Source of the DNA: Sphingomonas sp. HDW15A
GTDB lineage: Bacteria > Pseudomonadota > Alphaproteobacteria > Sphingomonadales > Sphingomonadaceae
Reading direction: 5' to 3'
Assembly (NCBI RefSeq): GCF_011301715.1
Contig: NZ_CP049870.1
Location: 1,178,001-1,242,000, forward strand
DNA: 64,000 bases
Shown here: one piece after another, positions 63,882-64,000 of the stretch
Layout: each line of letters begins with the position of its first letter
Position numbering within the stretch: position 1 is the stretch's first letter
Program-made: the position numbers and the translations under genes
The notes under the pieces: generated by a model
What the model saw: the letters and a program-made list of their open reading frames with translations, nothing else
Databases searched by the model: none
Told to the model about the DNA's origin: nothing

Positions 63882-64000
63882 GCCGCCTCGTATAGACGGC
63901 GCGCATCGTCCTCTTCGATTACACACGGATTGTTCACCAGAAGGCGCTGCTGCTTCATCGCTTCGCGAGCCAGAAGCGGTATGTCTTCTTGGCGAATACC
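63875..64000 (-). CDS. Iron-containing alcohol dehydrogenase, C-terminal end (cut by window)
   Basis: The last 41 codons of a protein whose frame runs off the right edge: EDIPLLAREAMKQQRLLVNN and the final PCVIEEDDARRLYEAAW. This is the usual ending of group III iron-dependent alcohol dehydrogenases (DIPxLAxxA...NPxxVxxxDxxxLYxxA). It overlaps the thioesterase start by about seven bases. Confidence 0.7.
   Translation of the reverse strand, partial: GIRQEDIPLLAREAMKQQRLLVNNPCVIEEDDARRLYEAAW

Overview
This 64 kb window is a gene-dense (very roughly 63-65% GC by eye) chromosomal segment of an alphaproteobacterium, most probably a member of the Sphingomonadales. The placement rests on gene content and order: ffs (small SRP RNA)-dnaX-ybaB, yqeY-dnaG-rpoD, eno-ftsB-pdhA-pdhB with a lipoyl domain fused to PdhB, a DHS-like gene next to a type III ornithine decarboxylase, ETF-QO, LytTR membrane regulators and many TTG/GTG starts. 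No phage, insertion sequence, CRISPR array or plasmid gene was seen; the region looks like core chromosome.

Layout. 1-3.9 kb: partial NYN/OST-HTH protein, pyridoxamine-oxidase-like stress protein, coiled-coil protein, DoxX protein, ettA. 3.9-10.4 kb (minus strand): acyl-CoA synthetase, ybaB, dnaX, SRP RNA, ferredoxin and two cysteine desulfurases. 10.5-15.7 kb: hydrolase, threonine dehydratase, ornithine decarboxylase, DHS-like enzyme, MAPEG protein. 15.7-22.3 kb (minus): rRNA/tRNA uracil methyltransferase, nnr, ispE, TPR protein and ETF-QO, all overlapping or closely packed. 22.4-28.0 kb: degenerate uracil-DNA-glycosylase-like protein, lytic transglycosylase, radical SAM protein, M28 peptidase, lipoprotein, tRNA-Pro and a CAT-anticodon tRNA. 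28-42.6 kb: an atypical histidine kinase, a TPR protein, gyrA, trmFO, a LytTR regulator, EF-hand protein, a catalytically doubtful phytoene-synthase-like protein, pdhB, pdhA, ftsB-like and eno. 42.7-51.1 kb: a YqjD/YqjE-like envelope cassette, greA, then carA and carB separated by small exported proteins. 51.2-59.1 kb: yqeY-dnaG-rpoD, ppk2, sulP and an SpoIIAA-like protein. 59.2-64 kb: small proteins, a PspC protein behind a sigma-54 promoter, a CAP lipoprotein, a sugar-nucleotide epimerase, nitronate monooxygenase, a thioesterase and the tail of an iron-type alcohol dehydrogenase.

Two things stand out. First, at least eleven genes or gene parts, including the essential dnaX (twice), gyrA (twice), eno and trmFO, are broken by a one-base loss, mostly in a run of G or C. 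All have the same sign, which points to uncorrected sequencing error rather than biology; these genes should be read across the break. Second, an orphan pspC gene has a textbook sigma-54 promoter with an upstream palindromic enhancer site, suggesting an envelope-stress (Psp-type) response. Other points worth a look are the DHS-like/ornithine decarboxylase pair, the translationally coupled exported proteins inserted between carA and carB, and a hairpin that would hide the ribosome site of ppk2. I did not find a clearly new multi-gene system.
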